NCBI GenBank assembly: GCA_947095585.1
Contig: OX352764.1
Span: 75,502,816-75,566,815, forward strand
Length of the DNA: 64,000 nt
Reading direction: 5' to 3'
From: Nephrocerus scutellatus
Lineage: Eukaryota > Arthropoda > Insecta > Diptera > Pipunculidae
Part shown: in pieces, positions 35,055-44,834 of the stretch
Position numbering within the stretch: position 1 is the first letter of the stretch
Layout of the letters: every line of letters begins with the position of its first letter
Made by a program: the position numbers and the translations under genes
Notes under the pieces: generated by a model
What the model was told of the DNA's origin: nothing
The model's database searches: none
The model's input: the letters and a program-made list of their open reading frames with translations, nothing else

Positions 35055-35445
35055 TATTTCCGACTTTTTTGACGTCCTTTTTAACCACCTTCCACACGAC
35101 CTAGAGTGCTGAAATTGTGTGAGTCTCCAAGTCCAAAATAGCACTTTTTGTATTCCACACGACTGTCAAGTCCGAAATAGCATTTTTATATTCCGCGTAT
35201 AACGCGTGTCTGGTTTCGAGTGTGGCGTGTGTGATGTTTTGAAATCGCGCCATTTTCTCTTTTTTAGTTCTTTTTTAACTGACTTTTGCACGACCTAGAG
35301 GGCTGAAATTTTGTGAGCGGCTCAATGTCAGGGGCCAATTTTGATATCCCGCGTTTGACGCGTATCGAGAGTCGCGTGTGAAGCGCGGAATAAATAAAAT
35401 ACTTTGAAATAGCCTCGACCTCAAAAACAGATATTTTTGCGATTA
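35055..35445 (-). repeat. CG-box repeat, two tandem units (reverse)
   Basis: ACACGACCTAGAGTGCTGAA (about 35098) and GCACGACCTAGAGGGCTGAA (about 35287) are about 192 bp apart, each followed by ATT(G/T)TGTGAG. The CG boxes CCGCGTATAACGCGTGTCTG and CCCGCGTTTGACGCGTATCG follow. Reverse complement of the 10.4-kb copy. Confidence 0.75.
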
Positions 35446-35772
35446 TTACCAAATAATAAAGAACTGTGTGGCGTGTTTCATTTTCATATAAATCTAATAT
35501 ATAAAAGGTTAACACAATATCCACCTGATGATTCGCTGAAAGTTCTTCAATTGACTGTGTATTAAATAAAATAAGAGTGCTTGGCTAGAAAAATTCTTCG
35601 GTGCAATACGCTAGCAAACCGCAAACCAAACATAACGAGCAGAACATATACTAAACTATCTCTATCTATACTTTTATTACCAATAGATAATTTGTTTAAA
35701 TAAATTTGTGACAACGTTTGGTGGACAACCGAAAAACGTTAAAATAACGCAACTGTTGTCTGCCGGAAACCA

Positions 35773-35804
35773 TATAAAACCAAAGTTCTGTCGAAACTTT
35801 CAGT
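35773..35804 (+). promoter_or_regulatory. TATA box plus TCAGT initiator
   Basis: TATAAAA at 35773-35779 and TTTCAGTC with the arthropod initiator TCAGT at 35800-35804. The distance from the first T of TATA to the initiator A (35802) is 29 bases, the canonical spacing for insect RNA polymerase II core promoters. It could belong to a small gene or to an LTR. Confidence 0.5.
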
Positions 35805-35805
35805 C

Positions 35806-35997
35806 ATGTTTTTCAAATTGAAAAGAAAGTTGAATATTGCGCCAACTGTTACCCAACTTAAGGATATTATTGCTACCGCGTCGACACAGATTTTCATACA
35901 ATTGTTGTCAACAACAATCCTTCGAGAGTTTTCTCACAAACTACTAGCGAACAATTTCCACAGTTCATTGTTTGACAGTGGCCGCCAAATTTTATAG
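35806..35997 (+). CDS. Hypothetical 63-codon ORF after a core promoter
   Basis: Starts MFFKLKRKLNIAPTVTQ, 2 bases after the initiator, and ends in TAG. AATAAA follows at 36005-36010. The product would be basic at the N terminus with an amphipathic middle (IIATASTQIFIQLLSTTILR). No known family. Arguments for: a complete promoter-ORF-poly(A)-signal set within 240 bp. Arguments against: almost no 5' UTR and no evidence of conservation. An LTR (TATA, R, AATAAA) is the main alternative. I give it no function. Confidence 0.3.
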   Translation: MFFKLKRKLNIAPTVTQLKDIIATASTQIFIQLLSTTILREFSHKLLANNFHSSLFDSGRQIL

Positions 35998-36014
35998 TTT
36001 GGAGAATAAAAGTC

Positions 36015-37055
36015 GACAGCGACACTGCATTGACAATATCTTCTCCGCAATAAGTTCCTGAAACAGATGGCTAAACAACGACCAACGACCGAAATGCTGA
36101 AAAACTTTGAGAAGAGTTAATTTGTTAAATTCACATCATCATAGTCTGCGATGCATCATAAGGAATACTATTCATGTGTTTGTGTTTGTTTGTGCGTACT
36201 TAGTAATTTTGATGGAACAGACTGTGGAAAGTGTTAATGGTAATTAGAATAAGTTTCTTTAAGTTTTTTTTAAATTCTCTATATTACATATGGCATACCT
36301 ACAAATAGTGATTTTTTATTAATACGGCTGTTAGAGCATAAGGAAATAACAAGTTTTAAGCCGTAATTATTAAATAAATAAGATGGCTTGGTAGGTAAAT
36401 TGTGGTAGAGGAGTCAATTCAGCAACGAATTAACCCTCACAATTTTCTTTAATTTATCATTTCTTACTTATTGTTATTTCATAACAAAGTAAATTTGCGG
36501 CCATTGTTTACACCGATGTCGACATTAGGTCGATTGCACTTCTTTTCTTTGCAAATGCGATTATGAAACCACGCCTCCATTTTTGGGACAGTAATCTTCA
36601 ATCGACAAAGTATTATTAATATTGAGTAGCCGTGCCTCTACTGCAACCACCATAATGCAACGATAGAAGAGACAAAGGTACAATGCATATGACAGGCAAA
36701 ACTCTGCACGCATTCGGGAGCGCAGAAGCGTAGGCGGGCTCTTTATTATAGATCCTGCACACACACACAACAACGAAATTCACCAATCAACGCGAACATA
36801 GAGATTATGAGGATGAAAATCAACGGATGAGGTCAACGACCCAGGAGCGTTGACCACAATACTATTTACACACAACAACAAAAACCATGCTGCCGACGTT
36901 AGCCTATGAATAACACATTGAGTACAGTTGCCACAGTAAACAAACGGATTTGTCGCTAGTCAATATCCACTGCCACTGCAATTCGGCAAGCTCCAAGAGG
37001 ATTACCGCTGACTAAACCGCAAGAAGCCGAAACTCTTGAAGCTATTAATTATTTT
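36015..37055. other. Unassigned DNA
   Basis: No recognised element. The minus-strand open frame 36561-36773 has a hydrophobic stretch (LYLCLFYRCIMVVAV) but no other support. Confidence 0.4.
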
Positions 37056-37058
37056 TCT

Positions 37059-37252
37059 CGCGAATGTCTGACAAACATCCCAGAGTAATAACTTGTCACG
37101 GAAAGCTTCTCAATTCGCTGTTCGGATACGGCATTAAACTGTAGGTCCCTTCCATTTGTGTTAAATATATGCGTGTATAACACAAATGGTCGCGAGAAAC
37201 TAGGCCCTGGGCCACAATGGTCTGTTGCGCCAAAATATTATTATTTTTATTA
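37059..37252 (+). mobile_element. tRNA-derived SINE, copy 3 (5'-truncated)
   Basis: Starts in the body (CGCGAATGTCTGACAAACAT) and continues through CAATTCGCTGTTCGGATACG, TGTAGGTCCCTTCCATTTGT and AGGCCCTGGGCCACAATGGT, ending in an ATTATTATT-type tail. The tRNA-like head is missing. Confidence 0.8.
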
Positions 37253-37255
37253 ATG

Positions 37256-37306
37256 TTAGAAAATTAGATTTATTACACTTAACAGCGACATCTGTAGATC
37301 AAGTAA
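37256..37306 (+). repeat. LTR-start fragment related to 34646
   Basis: TTAGAAAATTAGATTTATTA then ACAGCGACATCTGTAGATCA, matching the first 50 bases of the 34.6-kb LTR-like repeat. It is cut by the Helitron-like leader that follows. Confidence 0.5.
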
Positions 37307-37600
37307 TATCTAATATATAAACATCTCGTGTAACAGTGTTTGTCTTTCAACTGCTCCGAAACGGCTCGACCGATTGTTACGAAATTTTCAATTTATATTT
37401 AGTAGGTATGAGAATAGGATTTAAAGTGAAAAAAAAATTGAGAAAGACTGGACCGATTTGGCTAACTTTTATTTTATAAATTCGCCATAGTCCGAATAAG
37501 GTTTATGCTAAAAAAAAATAGAAAAGAAGCCCGGAAAATTGTAAAATTGCTGTTTTCCATAGGATTCGAACGATGACTTAGCGTGATTCTTTTTTTTGTT
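37307..37600 (+). mobile_element. Helitron-like 5' end fragment
   Basis: TCTAATATATAAACATCTCG, TGTAACAGTGTTTGT and CTCCGAAACGGCTCGACCGA fit the leader of insect Helitrons, which start with TC. The rest of the element is not recognised. Confidence 0.5.
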
Positions 37601-37839
37601 CGTTATAGTCCTAGGAAACAAAGACAATCCCAATGGGAAGTCCTCTTTCAGGAACTCTAACAAATATTTATTTAAATCACTTTGACAACGAGTTTATATT
37701 AAACAATAATAATAAATACTATAAATAGATACGTAGACGATAGACTTTTTCATATTTAAAAAGTTTTTAAACATTTTGGATACTAGTCGCATATAAAATT
37801 TAACAAAATTAGGACGCAAATTCGCCATTACGACAGAGT

Positions 37840-38060
37840 CTCAGATCATTTTCTCCAACGCCAGGTTGAAGAGCACGCAGGCCAGTGCATCCTCTTGTCG
37901 GAGCCTGTTATAGATGTTGAATGGGCTTGATAGTGATCCGGATATTTTTAGTTGGATTATAACATTGGTCATGGTGAACCTACATAGTCGTGTCAGTTTA
38001 TTTGGGACGCCGAATCCTCTCACGGCTTTATAAAGTTCTTCTCTGGCTATGCTATCATAG
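37840..38060 (-). pseudogene. LINE family A RT fragment
   Basis: Minus frame reads YDSIAREELYKAVRGFGVPN, KLTRLCRFTMTNVIIQLKIS, SLSSPFNIYNRLRQEDALAC, VLFNLALEKM. This is the RT palm between motif A and motif B. The expected GLRQGDA is RLRQEDA here. It is cut at 38060 by repeat E, which replaces the start of motif A. Confidence 0.85.
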
Positions 38061-39060
38061 CTCCCATAGAAATTTTTTAAAAAAATTACCCGATTTTCTT
38101 CAAATTTTATACGCATGTGTATCTCCGATGGACAACACTTTTTGTAAAAAAATTGAAGCGATCTGGTCCGGGGGTTGGGGGGCACCCATACAAATTGCTT
38201 ACAAATTTTACCCGATTTTCATCAAATTTTATATGCATGTGTATCTCCGATGGACAACACTTTTTGTAAAATTTTTGAAGCGATCAGCGCCGTGGTCGAG
38301 GGGCACCCATACAAATTGCTTACAAAATTTACCCAATTTTCTTCAAATTTTATATACGATGGAATACACTTTTTGGAACAATTTGAAAGTGATCGGGCCC
38401 AGGGTAGGGGGGAAACCATAAGAATTTTATAAAAAAAAGCACCCGACTTTCTTCAAATTTTATACGCATGTGTATATCCGATGGACAACACTTTTTGTAA
38501 AAATTTGGAAGTGAAATGGCCCCGGGGTCGGGGGGCTCACTAACAAAAATTTTAAAAAATTTACCCGATTTTATTCAAACTGCAAATTGTTTATTCCCGA
38601 TTAGAGAATTTACGCGAAACATTTAAATTTGTATGGGTTGTTTTATTAAATTCTCTATTCACTTCACGTGCCCGTGGCTGGCTGGCTAGTGGACTAGCAC
38701 ACCAAATCTTGTGATCAATTTTTAACCCACTTCCTAAAGCCCGATTTTATTAAATTTTGCACACATGGGTATTTCCCATGGCAACACTTTCTATTAAAAT
38801 TTGGGGCCTTCGGGCCTTGGGGTCGGGTTCATCATCCGATGAACAAAACTTTTTGTAAAATTTTTGGAGTGATCTTCCTCTGGATCCATACAAGTTTTAT
38901 AACAAATTTAGTCGGTTTTCTTTAAATTTTATATGCATGTGTTTCTCCGATATACAACAGAAGAAGGCACATTTTTTGTAAAAATTTTGGAGTGATCGCG
39001 CCCCGGGCTCCCACACCTATCTATCTATCTATCTATCTATCTATCTCTGATTAGAGAATT
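38061..39060. repeat. Repeat E, tandem array of ~121-bp units
   Basis: ACCC(G/A)A(T/C)TTTC starts at 38088, 38210, 38331, 38441 and 38563 give spacings of 122, 121, 110 and 122. Units hold GTGTATCTCCGATGGACAAC, ACTTTTTGTAAAA and a GGGGTCGGGGGGC-like box. The end TTAGAGAATTTACGCGAAAC lies at 38604, and AAATTCTCTATTCACTTCAC with a GGCTGGCTGGC run opens a second, partly degraded array at about 38650. (CTAT)n occurs at about 39017-39045. Confidence 0.9.
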
Positions 39061-39329
39061 TACAAGAACTTTTTTAATGTTTTTGTACTTTTTCACTAAT
39101 GATATTAATTTGAGAACTTCTTCTGAAGAAAAATTTGCTGTACATTTTCCTGATATTATTAAAAGAGTTATATCTGTAAAATTGACAGTAATGTAAAAAT
39201 TGATAAGCGGTTGGTGAAAATGCAAATTAAAACAACCCCAGGGAACACCAAACGAGTGTCACCATTTGACTGAGAAACACTACAAAGTTTTACGTTTTAA
39301 GTTTAAGCTTACAATTTGAAAGTGGACCT

Positions 39330-39870
39330 TTCTTCTTCTTATGTGCTATATCCACTTGTGGGTCCTAAGGCCTTTACTACGCCTACGCGCCATCACGTGC
39401 GGTTCCTGGCAATGAGCTTCAGCTCTCTCCAACTCTTCCCCAATTGCCGTGACTCCTCCTCAACTGTTCTGCGCCATGTATTTCTCGGACGACCCGTTCT
39501 TCTACCGTCCTGATATAACGGATTCCATTGTATTGCGTAGTTTGCAATGGAACTGTCGCATTTTCAGAGTGTATATCCAATCCACTGCCACTTCCGGTGT
39601 TGGATGGTTGTCCCTATTGGTTCCTGACCCCTTCTCTGGTAAAGATGTTAGTTATAGATACGGTTAGGACAGAAAGCCCTTAAGATGTTCCGTAGGCACC
39701 TATTTACGATCGTTTGTAATCTTTTTGTGATAGAAGCGGTTACCTTCTGCATCCATAAAACAGCACAGATTCAACATTTGAACGGAACAGTCACAGCTTG
39801 GTGAAGAAACCTGGCATTTAGAGGTCCTTTACACCCTGAGTCAAGGAGCGTCCTCCCGTTCCAGAAACCA
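39330..39870 (-). pseudogene. LINE C-terminal fragment (RGRPKNTWRRTVE type)
   Basis: Minus frames read ASITKRLQTIVNRCLRNILR (about 39740-39680), GTTIQHRKWQWIGYTL (about 39620-39575), then SGRPRNTWRRTVEEESRQLG-like residues (about 39505-39440) and SWRELKLIARN (about 39430-39395). This is the well-known C terminus of a widespread animal LINE group with (R/K)GRPxxTWRR and WxxxKxxAxNR motifs. At least two frameshifts. No RT core. Confidence 0.75.
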
Positions 39871-39876
39871 ATCTTA

Positions 39877-39976
39877 GTCCGGGTACAATAGCCAAAAGTC
39901 GTCATTATTCCATTATTCGATTATTAATTATTCGAGTCGTTATGTCTGTTTCAGTAGCGGGTATTTTTTGGTACCG
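39877..39976. repeat. Repeat module shared with 2403-2492
   Basis: GTCCGGGTACAATAGCCAAA and GTTTCAGTAGCGGGTATTTT in the same order and orientation as the 2.4-kb copy. Confidence 0.7.
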
Positions 39977-39989
39977 CATTTATATATTA

Positions 39990-41760
39990 TTAGCTATTAG
40001 CTCCAATGTTAAAAAAGAATTTATTTTATTTGCTGTCTCAAAGAAATCATTCTCATCGACTATCAAACAAGTTATATTTGGGAGTCACTACAATTCTTGC
40101 CTAGAAGTTGCAAAACTATTTGCCATTCTTTTCTTGGGTCAAACATTGAATTTTTGCTTATATTTAGTTAGATTCTTTTTGTTTTTTGTCAGTTTGAAAT
40201 CAAAAAGAACAAACAGAGATATTTGATAAATTCATATCAAATGCGAAGCAAAAAAAAAATTTTTTTTGTCGATTGAGTTCGATACGTAAAACCGAATTGA
40301 TAATGCAAGACTACTGAGTCTCACTGAAGAAACATTGATGTTTCTATGCTAAGATTGGTAATACGATTAGTAACGGTATATCAATATGTATTTCTTTGAT
40401 TGAAAGTAACAAAATGAATTTATTAGTAGCGTCTTGCGTTGATCCAGATTTAATAAAAATTTCCATATCAAGTAAAAAAATAAATCTGCCAATTAGGCGT
40501 TTGAATAAAAAATTGGTTTGAATAAAAGCTAAGAAATGAAATTCTTAAATTGGCTGAAAAAATTTGACTATTCCGACCAAACAATTATAACTGTGTATCC
40601 CACACTTTTGAATTTTCCAATCAAAACTGGCAAGTTGTGTAGATTGTCTGGAGTGTTTTAAAGTGGAGTACGCTACCAATCATTTTTCAGTACTTTACAT
40701 ATATATGTATGTACTTATACACATGGAAAAGCTTTGTAAGGGTTCAGTTTCTACTCTACAAATAGAAAAACATAAAGTTTCGAACCAATACAGTGAAATG
40801 GATGCATAGAAAGCAACAGTTTCAGCTGATTTGCATAACCCATGCAAGATGAATGAAATGAACAAAATATATTCTGTATTCTGCCGTCATAATATCCTTG
40901 TTGGAATGGATTTAAAATTCAGCAGAAAAATGTTAATAGTATGAATGGGTAAAAACTCAATCAGCATGAATTTATAAGCGACCGTCGACCACCGTAGATC
41001 GACATTACCATCGGCGTCGTCACCACCAATTAGGCATGCAAATTACTTTTCCACATTTTTCCAATGGAATAAGTTCTGTTATTTATTTTTTGCTCGTTTG
41101 ACTTCTTCGTCAAGAGGTTTCTTTGTTGGTTCGGCGATTTTGGCTCAAAAATCATTATTGCACTCTTTCTGAAGTTAATAGAACCAGTATTTAGCTGGAT
41201 TGATGTTGAAAGTTAAAAGTAAAAAAAAAGAACATTTTCAGGATGATGGAAAAGTTTTCTCCGTTTCGGTACGTACCATTTGTGAAATGTTGGCATCAAA
41301 GTTGAACACTTCAGCAGTTCTAGAAGTTGTGCGAAAATATTGAGGGAAAATGCTAAAATTCGAAAGGACTATTCAATTAACGACTAATAAGTTTCACTAA
41401 AATTTCGTGAATAAAAAATTTTTCCATCTTAACGTTTGATGATGGCTAATTAGGATGTAAAGGATTAAAATGTATTGTATATGAGTAAGCGCTAGTATTT
41501 TAAAGTAATTTCTTACTACAAAAACATAATATGTAATACTTAAATTCTGTATTTTCAAAACGTGCAAAAAAAGTTTGGAGCGAAAAAAGGCAAAGTTTTC
41601 AGCCACAGGGCTCTATTTTAAGATTCTGAATGTATATTATTAATTAACCATATCCATTGTAAAAACTGAGTCTAAATATATATATATATACTGGCTTCCC
41701 CACACGGAGGACACCGAGTTCCAAAAAAGCACAAATTTTTCTCACCGCACTGGCCACTTA
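39990..41760. other. Unassigned AT-rich DNA
   Basis: No coding or transposon signature recognised. Confidence 0.5.
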
Positions 41761-41994
41761 CAGGGGTGTCCAAAGTGATGCTACCATTTATATGTTATAT
41801 AGTCCAAAAAAATGTCAAATGATTTTAAGATGGTGAAAATACTTCGCACATGGATTGTCAACCAAGGAGTTCAGGTCGAAGAAGTGCAGTAGCTTTATTT
41901 GGACTTGTGTACATAGTGTGTGTTATTATGTTATTAAAATAAATAAATAAAAGTCAATTCCATATAAGTGGTAACATCATTTTGGACACCCTTG
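41761..41994. mobile_element. MITE with CAGGGGTGTCC ends (hAT-like)
   Basis: CAGGGGTGTCCAAAGTGATG (41761) and the reverse complement of CATCATTTTGGACACCCTTG (right end 41994) form imperfect inverted repeats of about 34 bp, extending to TACCA(T/C)TTATATG. CAGGGGTGTC ends are common in hAT elements. An 8-bp target duplication is not evident, so the superfamily is tentative. No ORF. Confidence 0.7.
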
Positions 41995-42127
41995 TGTTTT
42001 ACATGTACACATGATATAAATGCTGTCCATGTGATATAGACATAGATATAGTTGCCGTGTACTGCTGTATTTAAATGTACAGTTGAGTTGATGTAGGAAG
42101 TAATCAAGATGTAGCCATCAATGTTGG

Positions 42128-42397
42128 TTAATAATAATAATAATATTCGATCCGACAGACCCTTGCGGTCCAAGGCCTAGCTTCTCGTGACCATTTGTGG
42201 AAGGGACCTACAATTTACAGCTGGCTCCGAACGGCGAATTGAGAAGTTTTCCGTGACAAGTTATTACTCTCGGAACGTTTGTCACCCATTCGCGAGAGGT
42301 GGGACACTGTAAAAAATACTTTTGGTGTTACTGGGATTCGAACCACGAATCTCCGGATCAGTAGCCACGTGCATTTCCACTGAGCCACGGAGCCCAC
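42128..42397 (-). mobile_element. tRNA-derived SINE, copy 2
   Basis: Minus strand: GTGGGCTCCGTGGCTCAGTG (box A), ATTCGTGGTTCGAATCCCAG (box B), then CCAAAAGTATTTTTTACAGT, TCCCACCTCTCGCGAATGGG, CAATTCGCCGTTCGGAGCCA, CTAGGCCTTGGACCGCAAGG and an (ATT)n tail at 42128-42150. This is the cleanest copy, about 270 bp. Confidence 0.9.
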
Positions 42398-42631
42398 ATC
42401 AATGATGGTTACTGAGCACAATATTCTAGTTTGTGAGTGCTTGGTGTGTTTGTAAAGCAATCTCTGAATTGTTAAGCACCTTCACAGATACGCTTGATGG
42501 TATGCCGCAGTTCTGAGGTAGTGAAGTACTTATTGCATCGTTTTTGGAAACACCAGTGTTTATACGGCTAACATTAAACGTGAAACCAGCCAGTACCACC
42601 TGAATTGGATAGACAGAAAGGTAGCTACTAG

Positions 42632-42675
42632 TTCAATCAAGCAGGAATCATATGCTTGATTGAACTAGTGGGATT
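42632..42675. repeat. 17-bp inverted repeat (hairpin) beside a tRNA-like box B
   Basis: ACTAGTTCAATCAAGCA, a 9-base spacer, then TGCTTGATTGAACTAGT: a perfect hairpin. Directly after it, GGGATTCGAACGAAGACGTC reads on the minus strand as a box B-like GTTCGAATCCC. Possibly a SINE/tRNA-like scrap whose end was copied in inverse. Confidence 0.85.
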
Positions 42676-42734
42676 CGAACGAAGACGTCCAATCCAAGGT
42701 GGAGCAACGGCGCGCACCAATGTACAGTATAAGC

Positions 42735-43970
42735 TTACATTAATAAGCGTTTCCATGAAGTTGGAAAGTATAGATGTTAGCGCTAGGGTTGGTACGAGTA
42801 AGGAGATTACGGTTCGCCCCTTCTAAGTACAGGCTGGACAAAGACTATTTTCGAACTCGAAATTAATGTATTTTTTATCTAAGTGTAGTCAATATTCGAA
42901 TTTGATCGTCTAAGGTAGACATTGCAATCATTTCTTACTTATCAGATTTTGTTCGTTTTTCATCAATGGTTTTTTCATATAACTGAAAGCATTCGTAAAA
43001 AATATTTTTGGTGTTACTATACATAATCCTAAATAATTTACTTATCTCACAAAAATATCAGCATCTGTATGTGTGTTTAAACCTCAACCAACATCATTTC
43101 CAACGCGAAACATACACTCTATTTTATTTTATATTTTTCTATCTCTATTGTGATCCGATTTGTTTGGATGTAGAGTAAACTTTTTGCGTAAACCCAATTA
43201 AAGTTTTCCAGATCTATAAGTCCTGTGAGCTTTTTAAGTATTATTTTCGCACAGCTTATTCGCGCGAATCTCGCTACATGGGAAGTAGGTTGCACTTCCG
43301 TAAATAACAACAGGCAATGATTCGCGGGAAACTGTGAAGAAATCAGAATACCACAGTATGGAGTGTGTGCAAAGAGTTGCACTGTGCCCATCAACCCATT
43401 GAAATGTTAACTCAAGCCATCTGAAGTGAGCAACAGCCAACGAACAAAATTAACTTAATTTATTTTGTAAACAGATAAGTTTAAGGATGCTCTGCTGTTT
43501 GTACTCCATTGCATTGTACTTCATTCCAGCGATAATCCTTTTGCGCAAATAGGAAAACTTTGTTCGTTTAAGTTCGTTGGGCTGCCTGTAATGTACCCTT
43601 TACAACGCGTGCCTCCAGAACAGATTAACGTGACTCGCATCACTAAAACTTAAGTCTAACTTCTTGTGAATGACAATGAATGGTGCGCGAATACAGTCGA
43701 CGGTTACACTCTTGCGATGGTTTTCTTGCTGAGCTTTTAAGGAGTTTGTAAATTTCCGCAAACGAATAAGCTGGTGCGTAACACTGAAGGTCATACTTCT
43801 TCAGCAAAATTTTTTGTAATTTTTGTAGCTGTGTTTCACTTACAACATCTTCCTTTGGTTTATTGCACTTGACTCAGTTATTTAGGCATTTAACTCAAAG
43901 AGAGATGTAGTTCTGAACAATGCGACAATTTTCTTTGACATTTCAAGTGAAATGCAAACTTTGCACATTA
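42735..43970. other. Unassigned DNA with one SINE scrap
   Basis: CGTAAAAAATATTTTTGGTG near 42990 matches the minus-strand SINE body. Otherwise nothing recognised. Short open frames at 43119-43394 and 43600-43794 lack motifs. Confidence 0.45.
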
Positions 43971-43974
43971 TCAA

Positions 43975-44266
43975 GTGTGTAAAAAATATGCTAAAAAAAT
44001 TGTGAATATGGGTCCGATAACTTTCAAATTTTTACAAGAAGTGTTTTCCATCGAAAATACATTTGAAGAAAATCGGGTAAATTTTTTTAAATGTTTGTAT
44101 GGGAAATTCATATTAATAGAAAGTGTTGTCATCGGAGATGTGCAAAGTTCGAATAAAATTGGGAAGTTTAGGAAGTGGCTTAAAAATTTATCACAAGATT
44201 TGGTCTGCCAGCTAGCCAGCCTGCCACAAACACACCGGCACGCGAACTTAATATAGAGAATTTAAA
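43975..44266 (+). repeat. Repeat E copy
   Basis: GGTCCGATAACTTTCAAATT, AGTGTTTTCCATCGAAAATA, GAAAATCGGGTAAATTTTTT and then the right end ATCACAAGATTTGGTCTG ... CACGCGAACTTAATATAGAG. Confidence 0.8.
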
Positions 44267-44269
44267 AAT

Positions 44270-44449
44270 CAATTTCTATGTTTCTGTGCGTTAGACATCC
44301 CAAAACTCAAAAACTATCCATTCCATTGAGCTGAAACGTTTGCAAAGTGTTAACGGCTATAGGCGGTGTTTAAAAAAGTGCACGAAGTGCTATAATTCCG
44401 CGGAGATGCGCTGGTTGTGCGGGTAGCGAAGCGCCCACGAACAGCTAGT
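44270..44449 (+). mobile_element. Small non-autonomous Helitron-like element
   Basis: Ends ACAGCTAGT at 44449 (CTAGT) with an upstream hairpin GTGCGGGTAGCGAAGCGCCCAC. The leader has CTCAAAAACTATCCATTCCA and TTGAGCTGAAACGTTTGCAA, a Helitron-like phrase. The 5' border touches repeat E. No ORF. Confidence 0.5.
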
Positions 44450-44689
44450 AAAATATAATTATTTTAAGGATGTCGAATGTACCTACCTTTTGGAGATATT
44501 AACAGACAAGTAAATATATGTATTTAAATTAAAATTAATGTTAAAGAAGTATTAGAATGGGTATAAGAACTATGTGCTTAATCAAGTAATTTTGGACTTA
44601 TAATATTACTAGTTCATAACTATTTTAATTCAATTTTAATTTCACAACATATGTATACAATGTCATATATACATATGTCCTGTCTTAGC

Positions 44690-44833
44690 TTCATGCCAGA
44701 AACCTCCGTCGCTGCAAAATATTTACATTTTTCACACGGTGCAATAAATTTTTCATTCGCTCTAATCTGGCTACTATCTACATGGCGTTAATTCGCCTCA
44801 AAATTTGCGAAGTCAACAGATTCGCTTGACGAC
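44690..44833 (+). pseudogene. LINE family B/C-like C-terminal scrap
   Basis: Frame pieces ARNLRRCKIFTFFTRCNKFF and SNLATIYMALIRLKI resemble GFLKRCKMYFTPLDLATINK of family B. Heavily decayed. Confidence 0.5.
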
Positions 44834-44834
44834 C

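Noticed and set aside
36561..36773. Possible small secreted or membrane peptide on the minus strand
   Set aside because: One hydrophobic stretch only, no signal-peptide layout at the start and no flanking gene signals.
38061..38600. CRISPR-like array
   Set aside because: Units are 121-bp head-to-tail repeats without unique spacers, and the host is clearly eukaryotic.
41761..41994. Firm assignment as a hAT element
   Set aside because: The tips fit, but the expected 8-bp target duplication is not visible, so only 'hAT-like' is kept.
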